From Rothia koreensis (lineage in GTDB: Bacteria; Actinomycetota; Actinomycetes; Actinomycetales; Micrococcaceae): a stretch of DNA of 64,000 bases. A program made the position numbers and the translations under genes. This document shows positions 18,582 through 27,610 of the stretch, piece by piece. The notes beneath the pieces are model-generated. The model saw only the letters and a program-made list of their open reading frames with translations. It searched no databases and had not been told where the DNA came from. Every line of letters begins with the position of its first letter. Position 1 is the stretch's first letter. The stretch spans positions 1-64,000 of the forward strand of contig NZ_NOIQ01000006.1 of NCBI RefSeq assembly GCF_004136575.1. Reading direction: 5' to 3'.

Positions 18582-19376
18582 CTACCGCGCCGAGACCTCC
18601 GACCGCCACACGAGGCCCGCAATTCGTCCTTGCCCCGGGGCACGTCGGTGCGAGTAGAGATCCTCCGTCTCGTACGTGCACTCATGGTGCTCCCCCGATT
18701 CGACCTCGACCCCCAGGTCATGGAGCTGGATACGGGCCGCCCGAGGCAGATCGAGTCCGGGCGTGTTCCAGCGCGTGGTCGAGGCGATGCCCGCATGCGT
18801 ACGACTCGACGCGGTGACCATCTCTTCCGGAACCTCGTAGCAGTCGCCACAGATCGCGGGTCCAATCCATGCGCGGATCTCCCGAGCATCGTGTGACCTG
18901 AGGGCATCGACGACGTTCGGCAGGACCCCGTCCAGCAAGCCCTTGCGGCCCGCATGGGCCACGGCGAACAGATCCTCACGTTCGGTGGCCAGAACCACCG
19001 GCAGGCAATCGGCCGTCATGATCGCAAGAGGTCGGCCCGTGGCCGTGACAGCGGCATCGGCAACGGGAGCGAATTCGCGTTCCTCGTGCGGACTCAGCCC
19101 TGCGGGCACCACGGGCGCTGCATCGGCGTCGGCCACCCGCGTTCCGTGGACCTGCTCGAGGAAAAGCAGCGTCCCGCGCCGAACTCCCATGGCCTGTTCG
19201 AGGAGGCGGCGATTCTCCTGCGGGTCGGACGTCCCCTGCACATGCAGACCGAGATTGCCGGCTCCCAGCCCGGTGAAACCGATGGATACCCCCTGGGGCA
19301 GGTCCACGCGGTGGCGAAGGGCTTCCGGGCCCGGACGCGGAGCCGCCGTGTCGACGGAGGATGGATTGTCGGTCAT
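18582..19376 (-). CDS. pgeF: peptidoglycan editing factor PgeF (YfiH/laccase-domain)
   Basis: Copper/zinc-dependent cytoplasmic protein of the former polyphenol oxidase family, shown in E. coli to prevent mis-incorporation of serine in peptidoglycan precursors. About 264 residues. Metal-ligand segments are visible: LEQVHGTRV, the TADCLPVVLAT Cys motif, and AVAHAGRKGLLDGVL (His), plus GPAICGDCYEVP. The ATG at 19376 was chosen; an upstream in-frame start would run through the ftsZ terminator. A short dyad lies 26 bases upstream (19402-19418), so this gene may have its own promoter. Confidence 0.9.
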   Translation of the reverse strand: MTDNPSSVDTAAPRPGPEALRHRVDLPQGVSIGFTGLGAGNLGLHVQGTSDPQENRRLLEQAMGVRRGTLLFLEQVHGTRVADADAAPVVPAGLSPHEEREFAPVADAAVTATGRPLAIMTADCLPVVLATEREDLFAVAHAGRKGLLDGVLPNVVDALRSHDAREIRAWIGPAICGDCYEVPEEMVTASSRTHAGIASTTRWNTPGLDLPRAARIQLHDLGVEVESGEHHECTYETEDLYSHRRAPGQGRIAGLVWRSEVSAR

Positions 19377-19401
19377 GGTTTCTCCTCGGCTGTGGGCCGG
19401 C

Positions 19402-19418
19402 TTCTGTCCGGGACAGAA
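19402..19418. promoter_or_regulatory. short dyad upstream of pgeF
   Basis: TTCTGTCC / GGACAGAA, 8-bp perfect arms around a single central base, lying between the ftsZ terminator and the pgeF start. The near-zero spacer argues for a protein-binding site rather than an RNA hairpin. No known consensus is recognised. Confidence 0.35.
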
Positions 19419-19421
19419 AGA

Positions 19422-19454
19422 ACGGGGCGGGACGATCGTCTCGTCCCGCCCCGT
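19422..19454 (-). terminator. ftsZ terminator
   Basis: Perfect 14-bp arms (ACGGGGCGGGACGA / TCGTCCCGCCCCGT) with a 5-base loop, 27 bases after the ftsZ stop. It separates ftsZ from pgeF, at least in part. Confidence 0.75.
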
Positions 19455-19480
19455 CGGCTTCACACGCGTCTCGTTATGGG

Positions 19481-20740
19481 TTACTTCAGGAAGTCGGGGA
19501 CGTCCAGGGAATCCTTGCCGGACTTCTTGGACGACGAGGAGCTCTCTCCGTCATTGCCCACGACCGGGGGCAGGTCCAGATCGAAGCCGGCATTGGCCGG
19601 AACGTCCGAGTCGTCCTGCCACTGGGACCCCGACCGGCCACCGAAGGAGCCGCTCGAGTAGGAGCCGCTGCCGCGCTGGGGGTTCTCGGCGACCTTGGCG
19701 GGCTGCGATGCACCGCCGCCGTAGGTCTGCTGGGTCTTCTGGGCCTGGTTCGCCGCCGCGTTGTTTTCGTTGCTGTTCGTCTCGGGGTTGAGCGAGTCGA
19801 AGCCCGCAGCAATGACGGTGACACGGGCTTCGTCGCCCAGGGCATCATCGATCACGGCGCCGAAGATGATGTTGGCATCCGGGTGGGCGACTTCCTGCAC
19901 CAGGCGAGCGGCCTCGTTGATCTCGAACAGGCCGAGATCCGATCCGCCCTGGATCGACAAAAGCACACCGTGTGCGCCGTCGATCGAGGCCTCGAGCAAC
20001 GGAGAAGCTATCGCCAGCTCGGCCGCCTTGACGGCCCGGTCCTCGCCCTGAGCGGAGCCGATTCCCATCAGAGCGGACCCGGCCCCCTGCATCACGGACT
20101 TGACGTCCGCGAAGTCGAGGTTGATCAGACCGGGAGTCGTGATGAGATCCGTGATGCCCTGGACGCCGGAGAGCAGGACCTGGTCTGCCGACTTGAAGGC
20201 GTCCAGCATCGACACGTTGCGGTCGGAAATGGACAGGAGCCGATCATTGGGAATCACGATGAGCGTGTCGACCTCGTCGCGCAGTGCTTCGATGCCGGTC
20301 TCGGCCTGGTTGGACCGACGACGACCCTCGAAAGTGAACGGACGGGTCACGACGCCGATCGTCAGGGCACCGAGCGACCGTGCGATGCGGGCGACAACGG
20401 GCGCGCCGCCCGTACCGGTTCCGCCGCCCTCGCCGGCCGTCACGAAGACCATGTCGGCCCCCTTGAGGACCTCCTCGATCTCTTCGTCGTGATCCTCGGC
20501 GGCCTGACGGCCGACCTCCGGATTCGCGCCTGCGCCGAGTCCGCGGGTCATTTCGCGCCCGACGTCGAGCTTGACGTCGGCATCCGACATCAACAGTGCC
20601 TGGGCGTCGGTGTTGATCGCGATGAATTCGACACCGCGAAGACCGACCTCGATCATGCGGTTGACCGCATTGACGCCGCCGCCGCCGATGCCGACGACCT
20701 TGATGACGGCGAGGTAATTCTGGGGAGTTGTTACGTCCAT
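19481..20740 (-). CDS. ftsZ: cell division protein FtsZ
   Basis: Tubulin-like GTPase forming the Z ring. The 419 residues contain the tubulin signature GGGTGTG (residues 105-111), the synergy T7 loop NLDFADV (207-213) and an N-terminal [13 protein letters not shown] nucleotide loop. A variable linker of about 100 residues follows, then the conserved C-terminal peptide LDVPDFLK that binds SepF and other partners. I chose the ATG at 20740, giving the conserved [14 protein letters not shown] start. A 246-base upstream gap suggests ftsZ has promoters separate from ftsQ. Confidence 0.98.
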   Translation of the reverse strand: MDVTTPQNYLAVIKVVGIGGGGVNAVNRMIEVGLRGVEFIAINTDAQALLMSDADVKLDVGREMTRGLGAGANPEVGRQAAEDHDEEIEEVLKGADMVFVTAGEGGGTGTGGAPVVARIARSLGALTIGVVTRPFTFEGRRRSNQAETGIEALRDEVDTLIVIPNDRLLSISDRNVSMLDAFKSADQVLLSGVQGITDLITTPGLINLDFADVKSVMQGAGSALMGIGSAQGEDRAVKAAELAIASPLLEASIDGAHGVLLSIQGGSDLGLFEINEAARLVQEVAHPDANIIFGAVIDDALGDEARVTVIAAGFDSLNPETNSNENNAAANQAQKTQQTYGGGASQPAKVAENPQRGSGSYSSGSFGGRSGSQWQDDSDVPANAGFDLDLPPVVGNDGESSSSSKKSGKDSLDVPDFLK

Positions 20741-20986
20741 GGGGATCCTCGTCTTAGCGTGTGAAGCCGAAACACATGATTCCGTAGCTTGAACCATCAC
20801 TTGAAGGTTGAGATTCAATGCTCGGCACCTGCGCCCAGCTTGTTCCTATACCAGGTCTACAGTACCAACCACCTGTTGCCGTGTCGCACCGATTTGCCCA
20901 TCGAAGTCTAAGAATTTCCGGCAAATATTGTGTTGTGACTCAGAAAGTTAAACCTTCACTGGTACATTCAATTCTCGGTTCAGGAA
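20741..20986 (-). promoter_or_regulatory. ftsQ-ftsZ intergenic region with candidate ftsZ promoter and repeated AACCTTCA sites
   Basis: 246 bases, much more AT-rich than the flanking genes. On the minus strand a TAGACT box at 20905-20910 is a -10 candidate. An 8-mer occurs as an inverted pair on the plus strand, AACCTTCA at 20951-20958 and TGAAGGTT at 20802-20809. The second copy sits among further CTTGAA/TTCAA repeats (788-817). ftsZ is a known target of the MerR-type regulator FtsR in Corynebacterium, whose homologue is encoded at 54257-55000. Whether these repeats are its sites is inference. Confidence 0.45.
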
Positions 20987-22096
20987 CTATTTGGTGACCG
21001 GTCGGTCTGGGCTCGAGACGTCGTAGACCGACGCACCACCACTGTCCTTGAGGCCTTGCACCAGGCTGTTCAGGACCTCGGCCTTGTAGTCGCTGTCTTC
21101 ACCGGTGCCCCACTTGACCTTCGACCCGTCCTTCATGTCGAGCTGAATGTTGTTGGATGATTCGGCGTCGACCTTGTTGAGCTGGTTGAGCAGGGAGCGC
21201 GGCAACGTCTGCAGGGCCTGCACCGCGGACTCGAAAGCGTCGCTCTTGACCGCGTCCGGGCCGCCGTCGAGCAACGGCACACCGGCCTCCTCGACCGACT
21301 TCTTCGACCCGATGGCGACGCCGTCCTTGTCGACCAGAATGTACTGGTCCCCGGACTTGACGACCGCGACGGGGGCGCGCTCGTGGATCGTCACCACGAG
21401 TTCGTGCGGCGGGTGCGCCTCAATGCTCACGTTTTGCACGGCGATGTCGTCGCCGACCTTGCTCTCCACGTCCTTCGTCGTGACACGCGTCAGGGGCTTG
21501 CCTTTGAGGGAGTCCAGGGACTTCTGGAGGGACGCCTTGTCCGTCAGGTTGGCGCCCTCGATCGTGACCTTCTGTGTCGCGAGCAATGGCGAGAAGAACA
21601 CGATGCCGAGGAAGAGGACTGCGGCCACCACGAAAACGCCCAGGCTCACCAGGACTTTCCGTCGTCTGCTGCGCCGAGGCTTCTCATGGGAATCCCCGCC
21701 CGAGGATGATGACGCCGCACTGCTCGTCCCGGCTGTGCGGCCACGAACGGCGCGGCGTCCCGGGAACGCGACAATGTTGTCCTGATCCGCCTTGTCACCG
21801 GCAACGTTTTCTTCGGGGTCAGGATGGGATGACCTATCAGTCCGAGTTCCCTCACCGCCCTCTGCCCGCGATGCCGCGTTCTTCGTCGAGGCGTCAGGCG
21901 TGGTCTCTGCGGTGTCCGGCTCGGCCCGACTCGAATCCTCGACCGGCACCACACGGACCTTCGACGGATCGTTGACACGAACCGTCGCTGGTTCTCCGGT
22001 CTCTGAAGAGGCCGGTGTGTCCGCGGCCGGCTTCGTCCCGGTATCGTTCTTGCCCTGGTTGCTGCGGGGCAGGCGCGGCCTGCGTGCCGGACTCAC
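20987..22096 (-). CDS. ftsQ: cell division protein FtsQ
   Basis: Bitopic divisome protein linking early and late proteins through FtsL/FtsB. The 369 residues have a long, charged cytoplasmic N-terminus of about 150 residues, much longer than in E. coli. One transmembrane helix follows (about 152-172: VLVSLGVFVVAAVLFLGIVF region), then a POTRA domain that begins at TQKVTIEGANL, and the FtsQ beta domain (VTIHERAPVAVVKSG). The GTG start overlaps the murC stop as GTGA. It ends 246 bases before ftsZ. Confidence 0.93.
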   Translation of the reverse strand: MSPARRPRLPRSNQGKNDTGTKPAADTPASSETGEPATVRVNDPSKVRVVPVEDSSRAEPDTAETTPDASTKNAASRAEGGEGTRTDRSSHPDPEENVAGDKADQDNIVAFPGRRAVRGRTAGTSSAASSSSGGDSHEKPRRSRRRKVLVSLGVFVVAAVLFLGIVFFSPLLATQKVTIEGANLTDKASLQKSLDSLKGKPLTRVTTKDVESKVGDDIAVQNVSIEAHPPHELVVTIHERAPVAVVKSGDQYILVDKDGVAIGSKKSVEEAGVPLLDGGPDAVKSDAFESAVQALQTLPRSLLNQLNKVDAESSNNIQLDMKDGSKVKWGTGEDSDYKAEVLNSLVQGLKDSGGASVYDVSSPDRPVTK

Positions 22097-23601
22097 GATT
22101 CGTCCCGGGCCGTGGCCGGCCCGCCCTCGGAGAGTTCGTCGAGGATCTTGTCCCCGAACGTGGTCACGTCACCGGCTCCGATCGTCATCACGATGTCTCC
22201 CTCGGAGGCCGCAGAGGCCACGCGGCCCGCTGCTTCGCCCGAGCTGGACGCGTACCTGACCTCTGTGTGACCGGACTCGGTGATGAGCCGACTTGTCACG
22301 CCCTCGATCGGCTCCTCACGCGCGGGGAAGATATCGACCACGTACGCCCGGTCGGCAAGGGACAGGGCTTCGGCGAATTCGGCGGCAAATTCCCGAGTGC
22401 GGGAGAACAGATGTGGCTGGAAGACCGCGTACACGTTGTGTCCGCCCGACGCCGTCCGGGCGGCTTCGAGGGCAGCGGCGACCTCCGTGGGGTGGTGCGC
22501 GTAGTCGTCGTAGACCCGGACCCCCCGGCGTTCGCCCTTGAACTCGAACCGGCGTGCCGATCCGGTGAACGCTGTCAGAGCCCTCGCCGCGTCGGCCGCG
22601 TCGAACCCCCCGATGAGCGCGCAGCACAGAGCCGCCGCGGCGTTCCTCAGATTGTGCTGGCCCGGGACCGATAGCTCCAGATCGCACGTCCCGGCCAGGG
22701 CCGTGCTGCCCGTCCGGAAGTCCCAGTCCACCCTGGCTGTGCTTCGGGTGCCTTCGCCGCTGATGTCCGTGATGCGGACGTCGGCGCCCTCGGCTGTCCC
22801 GTAGGTAACCACGGGGCGGTTCTCGGCCCGCTGGACTTCGGTGAGCGCCCGGGAGCCGGCGTCGTCCTCGCACGCGACCAAGACTCCGTCATCGGTCATG
22901 GTCTGTACGAACCGATCGAATGCAGCGGTCACGGCCTCGGGGCTTCCGTAGAAGTCCAGGTGGTCGGGTTCCACATTGGTGACCACGGCGACCGAGGGAT
23001 TGTATTTGACGAAAGAACCGTCGGATTCATCCGCCTCGGCGACGAACCAGCTTTCGGGTCCTGTGGCACCCAGCGCGGCATTCGTACCGAGAGCAGCGAC
23101 CGTCGAACCCACGGCGAATGACGGACGGGCACCCAGCCCGTCCAGCATCACAGCAATCATGGAACTCGTGGTCGTTTTTCCATGGGTGCCGGCAACGGCG
23201 ATCGTCTTCGAATCCGCCATCGCCGAGGCCAGAGCATCCGAGCGGTGGATCACGCGGAGGCCCGCGGACCGCGCCGCGGCGAGCTCCGGGTTCGACTCCT
23301 TGATCGCGGTGGAGACGACCACGGTCTGGGCACCCTCGATGTTGGCGGCGTCCTGCGGCACGAAGACGCGAGCGCCCTTTCCCTCGAGGACGTCCAGCGC
23401 CGCGTTGTGTTTCATGTCGGATCCGCTGACGTCGAGGCCGCGGGAGACCAGCAGGTCCGCCACGGCGGACATTCCGGTCCCACCCATCCCGATGAAGTGC
23501 ACCCGTCCGAGGTCCTCGGTGCGGATGCGTTCAGGAAACGGAGGGTTCATGGAGTCGGGCAGCAATCCTGGCTGCTCCCCCGATCTGTGCGATGAGCCCA
23601 T
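22093..23601 (-). CDS. murC: UDP-N-acetylmuramate-L-alanine ligase
   Basis: Adds L-alanine to UDP-MurNAc using ATP. Motifs: N-terminal UDP-binding VHFIGMGGTGMSAVADLL, P-loop GTHGKTTTSSMI, VTNVEPDHLDFYG, and DDYAHHPTEVAAAL in the C-terminal domain. 502 residues from the ATG at 23601, which has GGGAG upstream and lies 2 bases after the murG stop. An ATG 17 codons downstream (23550) is an alternative but has a poor Shine-Dalgarno. Overlaps ftsQ by 3 bases. Confidence 0.96.
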   Translation of the reverse strand: MGSSHRSGEQPGLLPDSMNPPFPERIRTEDLGRVHFIGMGGTGMSAVADLLVSRGLDVSGSDMKHNAALDVLEGKGARVFVPQDAANIEGAQTVVVSTAIKESNPELAAARSAGLRVIHRSDALASAMADSKTIAVAGTHGKTTTSSMIAVMLDGLGARPSFAVGSTVAALGTNAALGATGPESWFVAEADESDGSFVKYNPSVAVVTNVEPDHLDFYGSPEAVTAAFDRFVQTMTDDGVLVACEDDAGSRALTEVQRAENRPVVTYGTAEGADVRITDISGEGTRSTARVDWDFRTGSTALAGTCDLELSVPGQHNLRNAAAALCCALIGGFDAADAARALTAFTGSARRFEFKGERRGVRVYDDYAHHPTEVAAALEAARTASGGHNVYAVFQPHLFSRTREFAAEFAEALSLADRAYVVDIFPAREEPIEGVTSRLITESGHTEVRYASSSGEAAGRVASAASEGDIVMTIGAGDVTTFGDKILDELSEGGPATARDES

Positions 23602-23603
23602 GC

Positions 23604-24719
23604 TCAGGCGCTCCCTTCGTGTCGCGCCGATTGTGCGATCAATCGTGCCATGTGCTGTGCAGCATCCCGAATACCGTGACGGTAACCGTTCGAGGACATT
23701 CGGTCCAAACGCTCCTGGTCGGTCACCGTGGGCAGCACGTTGTCGACGAACCAGTCGGCCGTGAATTTCTTGTCCTCGACCATGAGGCCGGCCCCGGAAT
23801 CGACCAGGTCCTTGGCGTTGAGTGATTGTTCGCCGTTGCCGATCGGCAGCGGCACGAAAACGGCCGGGCATCCGACTGCGGCGACCTCGCTGACGGTCGC
23901 GGCTCCGGAACGGGCCACCAAGAGGTCGCAGGCGGCATAGACGTTCTCCATGCCGTCGATGTATTCGACCTGATGGTACCCCGGGGTCTCGAGGGGCGCC
24001 CCGTCCGCACCGAGAAGCTGTTTCCCCCGACCGGTGATGTGAAGCATCTGGACGCCGGACTCTTGCCACTCGGGCCGCTCGACGACGTCGGAGATCGTTC
24101 GGTTCATGTTCTGGGCGCCCAGCGATCCGCCGGTGACGATGATGGTCGGCACATCCTCCTGGAGCGAGAGGAGCTGCCGGGCACCCGCGCGCTCGGCGGC
24201 CCGGTCGCAACCGGAGATCTGCGGACGCATCGGCATGCCCACGTGTTGACCGTGAGGAATCGGGGTCCCTTCGAAGGCCGTGGCCACGACCGCCGCCCGA
24301 CGCGCACCGACCTTGTTGGCCAGACCTGGACGCTGATTGGCCTCGTGGATCACGACTGGGATTTTCTCCTGGGCGGCCGCCAGATACATGGGCGTGCACA
24401 CGTACCCGCCGACGCCGACCACGACGTCGGCGTCATTGCGTCGCAGAATCTCGCGACCTTGGTTCACGGCGCGACGCAGTCTGACCGGAAGTTTGAGCAG
24501 ATCCACCGTGGGCTTCCGCGGCATGGGCACTCGATCGACGAATTCGAGGTCATACCCTGCCTCCGGAACCAGACGGGTTTCCATACCCGACGCCGTCCCG
24601 ACCGCGACGATGCGGGATTCGGGCTCCATCTCCCTGACGGCATTGGCGATGGCGAGCATCGGAGAGATGTGCCCCGCGGTTCCGCCTCCCGCAACGACTA
24701 CGGACAGTGGCTTGGTCAT
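23604..24719 (-). CDS. murG: UDP-GlcNAc:lipid I N-acetylglucosaminyltransferase
   Basis: Converts lipid I to lipid II on the inner face of the membrane. The 371 residues have the GT-B motifs GGGTAGHISPMLAIA (G-loop 1, residues 11-25), GVGGYVCTPMYLAA and VTGGSLGAQNMN (G-loop). The C-terminal UDP-GlcNAc site is ARSGAATVSEVAAVGCPAVFVPLP, split here over the conserved SGA.T..E pattern. A GGGAG Shine-Dalgarno precedes the ATG. Located between ftsW and murC. Confidence 0.97.
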   Translation of the reverse strand: MTKPLSVVVAGGGTAGHISPMLAIANAVREMEPESRIVAVGTASGMETRLVPEAGYDLEFVDRVPMPRKPTVDLLKLPVRLRRAVNQGREILRRNDADVVVGVGGYVCTPMYLAAAQEKIPVVIHEANQRPGLANKVGARRAAVVATAFEGTPIPHGQHVGMPMRPQISGCDRAAERAGARQLLSLQEDVPTIIVTGGSLGAQNMNRTISDVVERPEWQESGVQMLHITGRGKQLLGADGAPLETPGYHQVEYIDGMENVYAACDLLVARSGAATVSEVAAVGCPAVFVPLPIGNGEQSLNAKDLVDSGAGLMVEDKKFTADWFVDNVLPTVTDQERLDRMSSNGYRHGIRDAAQHMARLIAQSARHEGSA

Positions 24720-24788
24720 GGTCTCGTCTCTCCCAATGGTCGAATGGTCTGTCAGTCCTCCCCTGCATCGGGGCCCTGCGAGCGGTCC

Positions 24789-26051
24789 CTAGTTTACGTG
24801 TGCGTCGTCGGGGTCGAGGGATGTGAGGCTCATAGCCGGGTGCGTGGGCGTCTTGGTCAACGACATCGCGAACCCGGAGGCGAATAAGGACATCATCAAT
24901 GATGTACCTCCGTACGAGATGAACGGCAACGGAATGCCGATGACGGGAAGCAACCCGGTGACCATGCCGATATTGACGAAGGTCTCGCCGACGAACCACG
25001 CCATGAGTCCCGCGGCGGCCAACCGGACGAAGCGGTCGCTCGACCGGAGGATGATGCGTGCCAGGCAGAGCGCCAGGACGGTGAACAGAGCGATCACCAC
25101 GCAGGTACCGATGAATCCGAGCTCCTCACCGAGGATCGCGATGATGTAGTCGTTGTGCGCCTCGGGCAGGTAGCTGTACTTCTGCCGGGACTGTCCCAGG
25201 CCTTCTCCCCACCAGGAGCCCGTGGCCAGCGCCGCCATGCCCGAGTTGGCCTGGTAGCACTCCTGCCCCTGCGTGCAGGTCGAGGGGAACAGCCAGGTGA
25301 TGACGCGGGACAGGCGGTGCGGGCGAGCGACGACGATCAGGACCATCAGCGCCGCACCGATCAGCAGAGACCGGGTGAAAATCTTGCGCGGAGCGCGGGC
25401 GAACCACAGGGCACTGGCGTAGATCAGAGCGAAGACGATGCACGTACCGGCGTCACCACCGACGATCACCAGCCCGCAGACACCGAGAAAACCAAGGCAC
25501 GAGGGCAGCAGTGCTTCTCGGGCACTGGTGGCGACGCGCGTGGACTTGGCCAGTGACCAGACGACCCAGAGAAGCAGGGAGAACTTGGCGATCTCCGAAG
25601 GCTGGAAGCTCAGCGGTCCGAGGCCCAGCCAGTTCCTGTTTCCGTTGACCTCCTTGCCCAAGGGGGAAAGCACCAGCAGAAGCATGAACAGCGAGATACC
25701 CATCAGCCAATACGTCAGCTTCCGGTTCTTCCAGACGGAGATCCTGATCCGGCTGGCCACGAACATCGCGACGATGCCTGTCAGGGCGAAGAGACCCTGC
25801 CTCAGGAACAGGCCGTACGGGGACTGACCGTGGCTGAGCTGTTCGACCGACGACGCCGAGAGCACCATCATGCACCCGAGGATCGTCAGACCGATCGAGG
25901 AGACCGCGATACCCACCGACGCGCTCGTCATCGACCCCGTGGCCACCCAGCGGTAGAGGGGCCTGGTCACGTGCCGGTAGCCCTCGGCGAGTCGGGTCCA
26001 CAGGGTGTCCTTGCGGCGGTTCCGCGGTTGTTCCGGGGCTGCGGTACTCAT
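24789..26051 (-). CDS. ftsW: FtsW lipid II polymerase (SEDS family)
   Basis: SEDS-type glycosyltransferase that polymerises lipid II at the septum together with FtsI. The 420 residues show about ten transmembrane helices. Family motifs include GLGPLSFQPSEIAKF and the long extracellular loop with GSWWGEGLGQSRQKYSYLPEAHNDYI region (catalytic loop). The C-terminal GIPLPFISYGGTSL motif is also present. The 3' neighbour is murG and the 5' neighbour murD overlaps it by 4 bases. FtsW rather than RodA is inferred from the dcw position. Confidence 0.95.
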   Translation of the reverse strand: MSTAAPEQPRNRRKDTLWTRLAEGYRHVTRPLYRWVATGSMTSASVGIAVSSIGLTILGCMMVLSASSVEQLSHGQSPYGLFLRQGLFALTGIVAMFVASRIRISVWKNRKLTYWLMGISLFMLLLVLSPLGKEVNGNRNWLGLGPLSFQPSEIAKFSLLLWVVWSLAKSTRVATSAREALLPSCLGFLGVCGLVIVGGDAGTCIVFALIYASALWFARAPRKIFTRSLLIGAALMVLIVVARPHRLSRVITWLFPSTCTQGQECYQANSGMAALATGSWWGEGLGQSRQKYSYLPEAHNDYIIAILGEELGFIGTCVVIALFTVLALCLARIILRSSDRFVRLAAAGLMAWFVGETFVNIGMVTGLLPVIGIPLPFISYGGTSLMMSLFASGFAMSLTKTPTHPAMSLTSLDPDDAHVN

Positions 26052-27610
26052 GAGGAGCGGTCGCCTTCGTCGGGGTCGTGGTCCTGGATGCTTTCTACGA
26101 GCTCGGTCACCGATTCGATGAAAGCGTTGCCGCGTTCGGCGTAGGTCGTGAACTGGTCCATCGACGCCGCCGCGGGAGCCATGAGCACCGTGTCACCGGG
26201 TTCGGACAGCTCGTGTCCGAGACGCACGGCCTGGGCCATGACGGCCCGGCCGTCCTCGACGGGTGCCGAGATTCCCTCGGCGGCACGGAGCACCGGAACG
26301 TCCGGCGCATGGCGGTCCAGCGCTCGGAGCAGTGAATCCGTATCGGTGCCGATCAGCACGACGCCTTTGAGGCGGTCCGCGTGCTTCTCGACGAGTTCGT
26401 CATAGGCGACGCCCTTCGACAGGCCTCCGGCGATCCAGATCACCGGTGAGAAGGACGCAAGCGAAGCGTCCGCGGCGTGAGGGTTCGTGGCCTTGGAATC
26501 ATTGACCCAGAGAACGCCGTGCGTGGTGGCGACAGGCTGAATCCGGTGTGCCCCGGGTTCGTACGAACGCAGGCCGTCGCGCACGGCGACGGCCTCCACG
26601 CCGGCCGCACGGGCGAGCGCCGCCGCGGCCAGAGCGTTCTCCACGGTGTGTCTGGTCGGCAATTCGCCCGTGTCCTGGATCGAGGCGAGCTCGGCGGCGG
26701 AACTCCGCCGTTCCTCCACGAAGGCTCGGTCGACCAGCAGACCGTCCACGACCCCGAGCTGGGACAAGTACGGCGTGTCGGTCGTGAAGGACACCGCCCG
26801 GCACCCCTCCTGCACGTCCGCGTCCTCGACCATCTTCTCGGTGAGGGGTGCGGAGGCGTTGTAGACGCAGGCGACTTTGGTGTTCTCGTAGATCCTGGCT
26901 TTGTCCGCCTGGTAGTTCTCGTAGCTGCCGTGCCAATCGATGTGGTCCTCCGCAATGTTGAGGACCACGGAGGCCAAGGGTTCGAGCGATGAGGACCAGT
27001 GCAATTGGTAGCTCGACAGCTCCACGGCGAAGACCTCGTACTCGACCGGGTCACGAAGCGCGTCCAGGATGGGCGTGCCGACATTGCCGACGGCGATGGC
27101 CTTAAGCCCGGCCGCCTGCAGTATGGATTCCGTCATTCCGACTGTCGTCGTCTTGCCGTTGGTCCCCGTCACGCACACCCATTCGGCGGTCTTCCTGCCT
27201 TCGCGTCGGCGCAGCCTCCAGGCCAACTCGACCTCACCCCAGATTTGGATGCCTTCGCGCGCGGCCTGGGCCAGGATTCCGAGGCTCGGGCGCAGGCCCG
27301 GTGAAGTCACGACGAGGTCCGGACGCTGCCCCTCGACGTCGGGCAATGCGTCCATCGCGCCGTCGCCGAGCGTGACGTCCGCCGCGCCGACGATCTCGAG
27401 GGTCTGGCGCTTGTAGCGGTTCTCCTCGGTGTCCTTGCCGTCGACGACGACGACACGCGCACCGAGTTCGATCAGCGTATCCGCGGCCGCGAAACCTGAC
27501 ACCCCGATCCCGGCGACCACGACTCGCAGGCCGGCCCAGTCGGAGTCCCAGGTCGTCAGGGACTCGAGGCGAGGGTTGCCGACGTCCGGGTTCTCTTGGG
27601 TTGATCGCAT
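26048..27610 (-). CDS. murD: UDP-N-acetylmuramoyl-L-alanine:D-glutamate ligase
   Basis: Adds D-glutamate to UDP-MurNAc-L-Ala. The 520 residues are longer than the usual 450-480 because of an N-terminal lead of about 28 residues before VVVAGIGVSGFAAADTL. P-loop CVTGTNGKTTTVGMTESIL, LNIAEDHIDWHGSYENY and WVNDSKATNPHAA are the ligase motifs. The stop overlaps the ftsW start by 4 bases, and the ATG at 27610 shares one base with the mraY stop. Both arrangements imply tight coupling. Confidence 0.95.
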   Translation of the reverse strand: MRSTQENPDVGNPRLESLTTWDSDWAGLRVVVAGIGVSGFAAADTLIELGARVVVVDGKDTEENRYKRQTLEIVGAADVTLGDGAMDALPDVEGQRPDLVVTSPGLRPSLGILAQAAREGIQIWGEVELAWRLRRREGRKTAEWVCVTGTNGKTTTVGMTESILQAAGLKAIAVGNVGTPILDALRDPVEYEVFAVELSSYQLHWSSSLEPLASVVLNIAEDHIDWHGSYENYQADKARIYENTKVACVYNASAPLTEKMVEDADVQEGCRAVSFTTDTPYLSQLGVVDGLLVDRAFVEERRSSAAELASIQDTGELPTRHTVENALAAAALARAAGVEAVAVRDGLRSYEPGAHRIQPVATTHGVLWVNDSKATNPHAADASLASFSPVIWIAGGLSKGVAYDELVEKHADRLKGVVLIGTDTDSLLRALDRHAPDVPVLRAAEGISAPVEDGRAVMAQAVRLGHELSEPGDTVLMAPAAASMDQFTTYAERGNAFIESVTELVESIQDHDPDEGDRSS

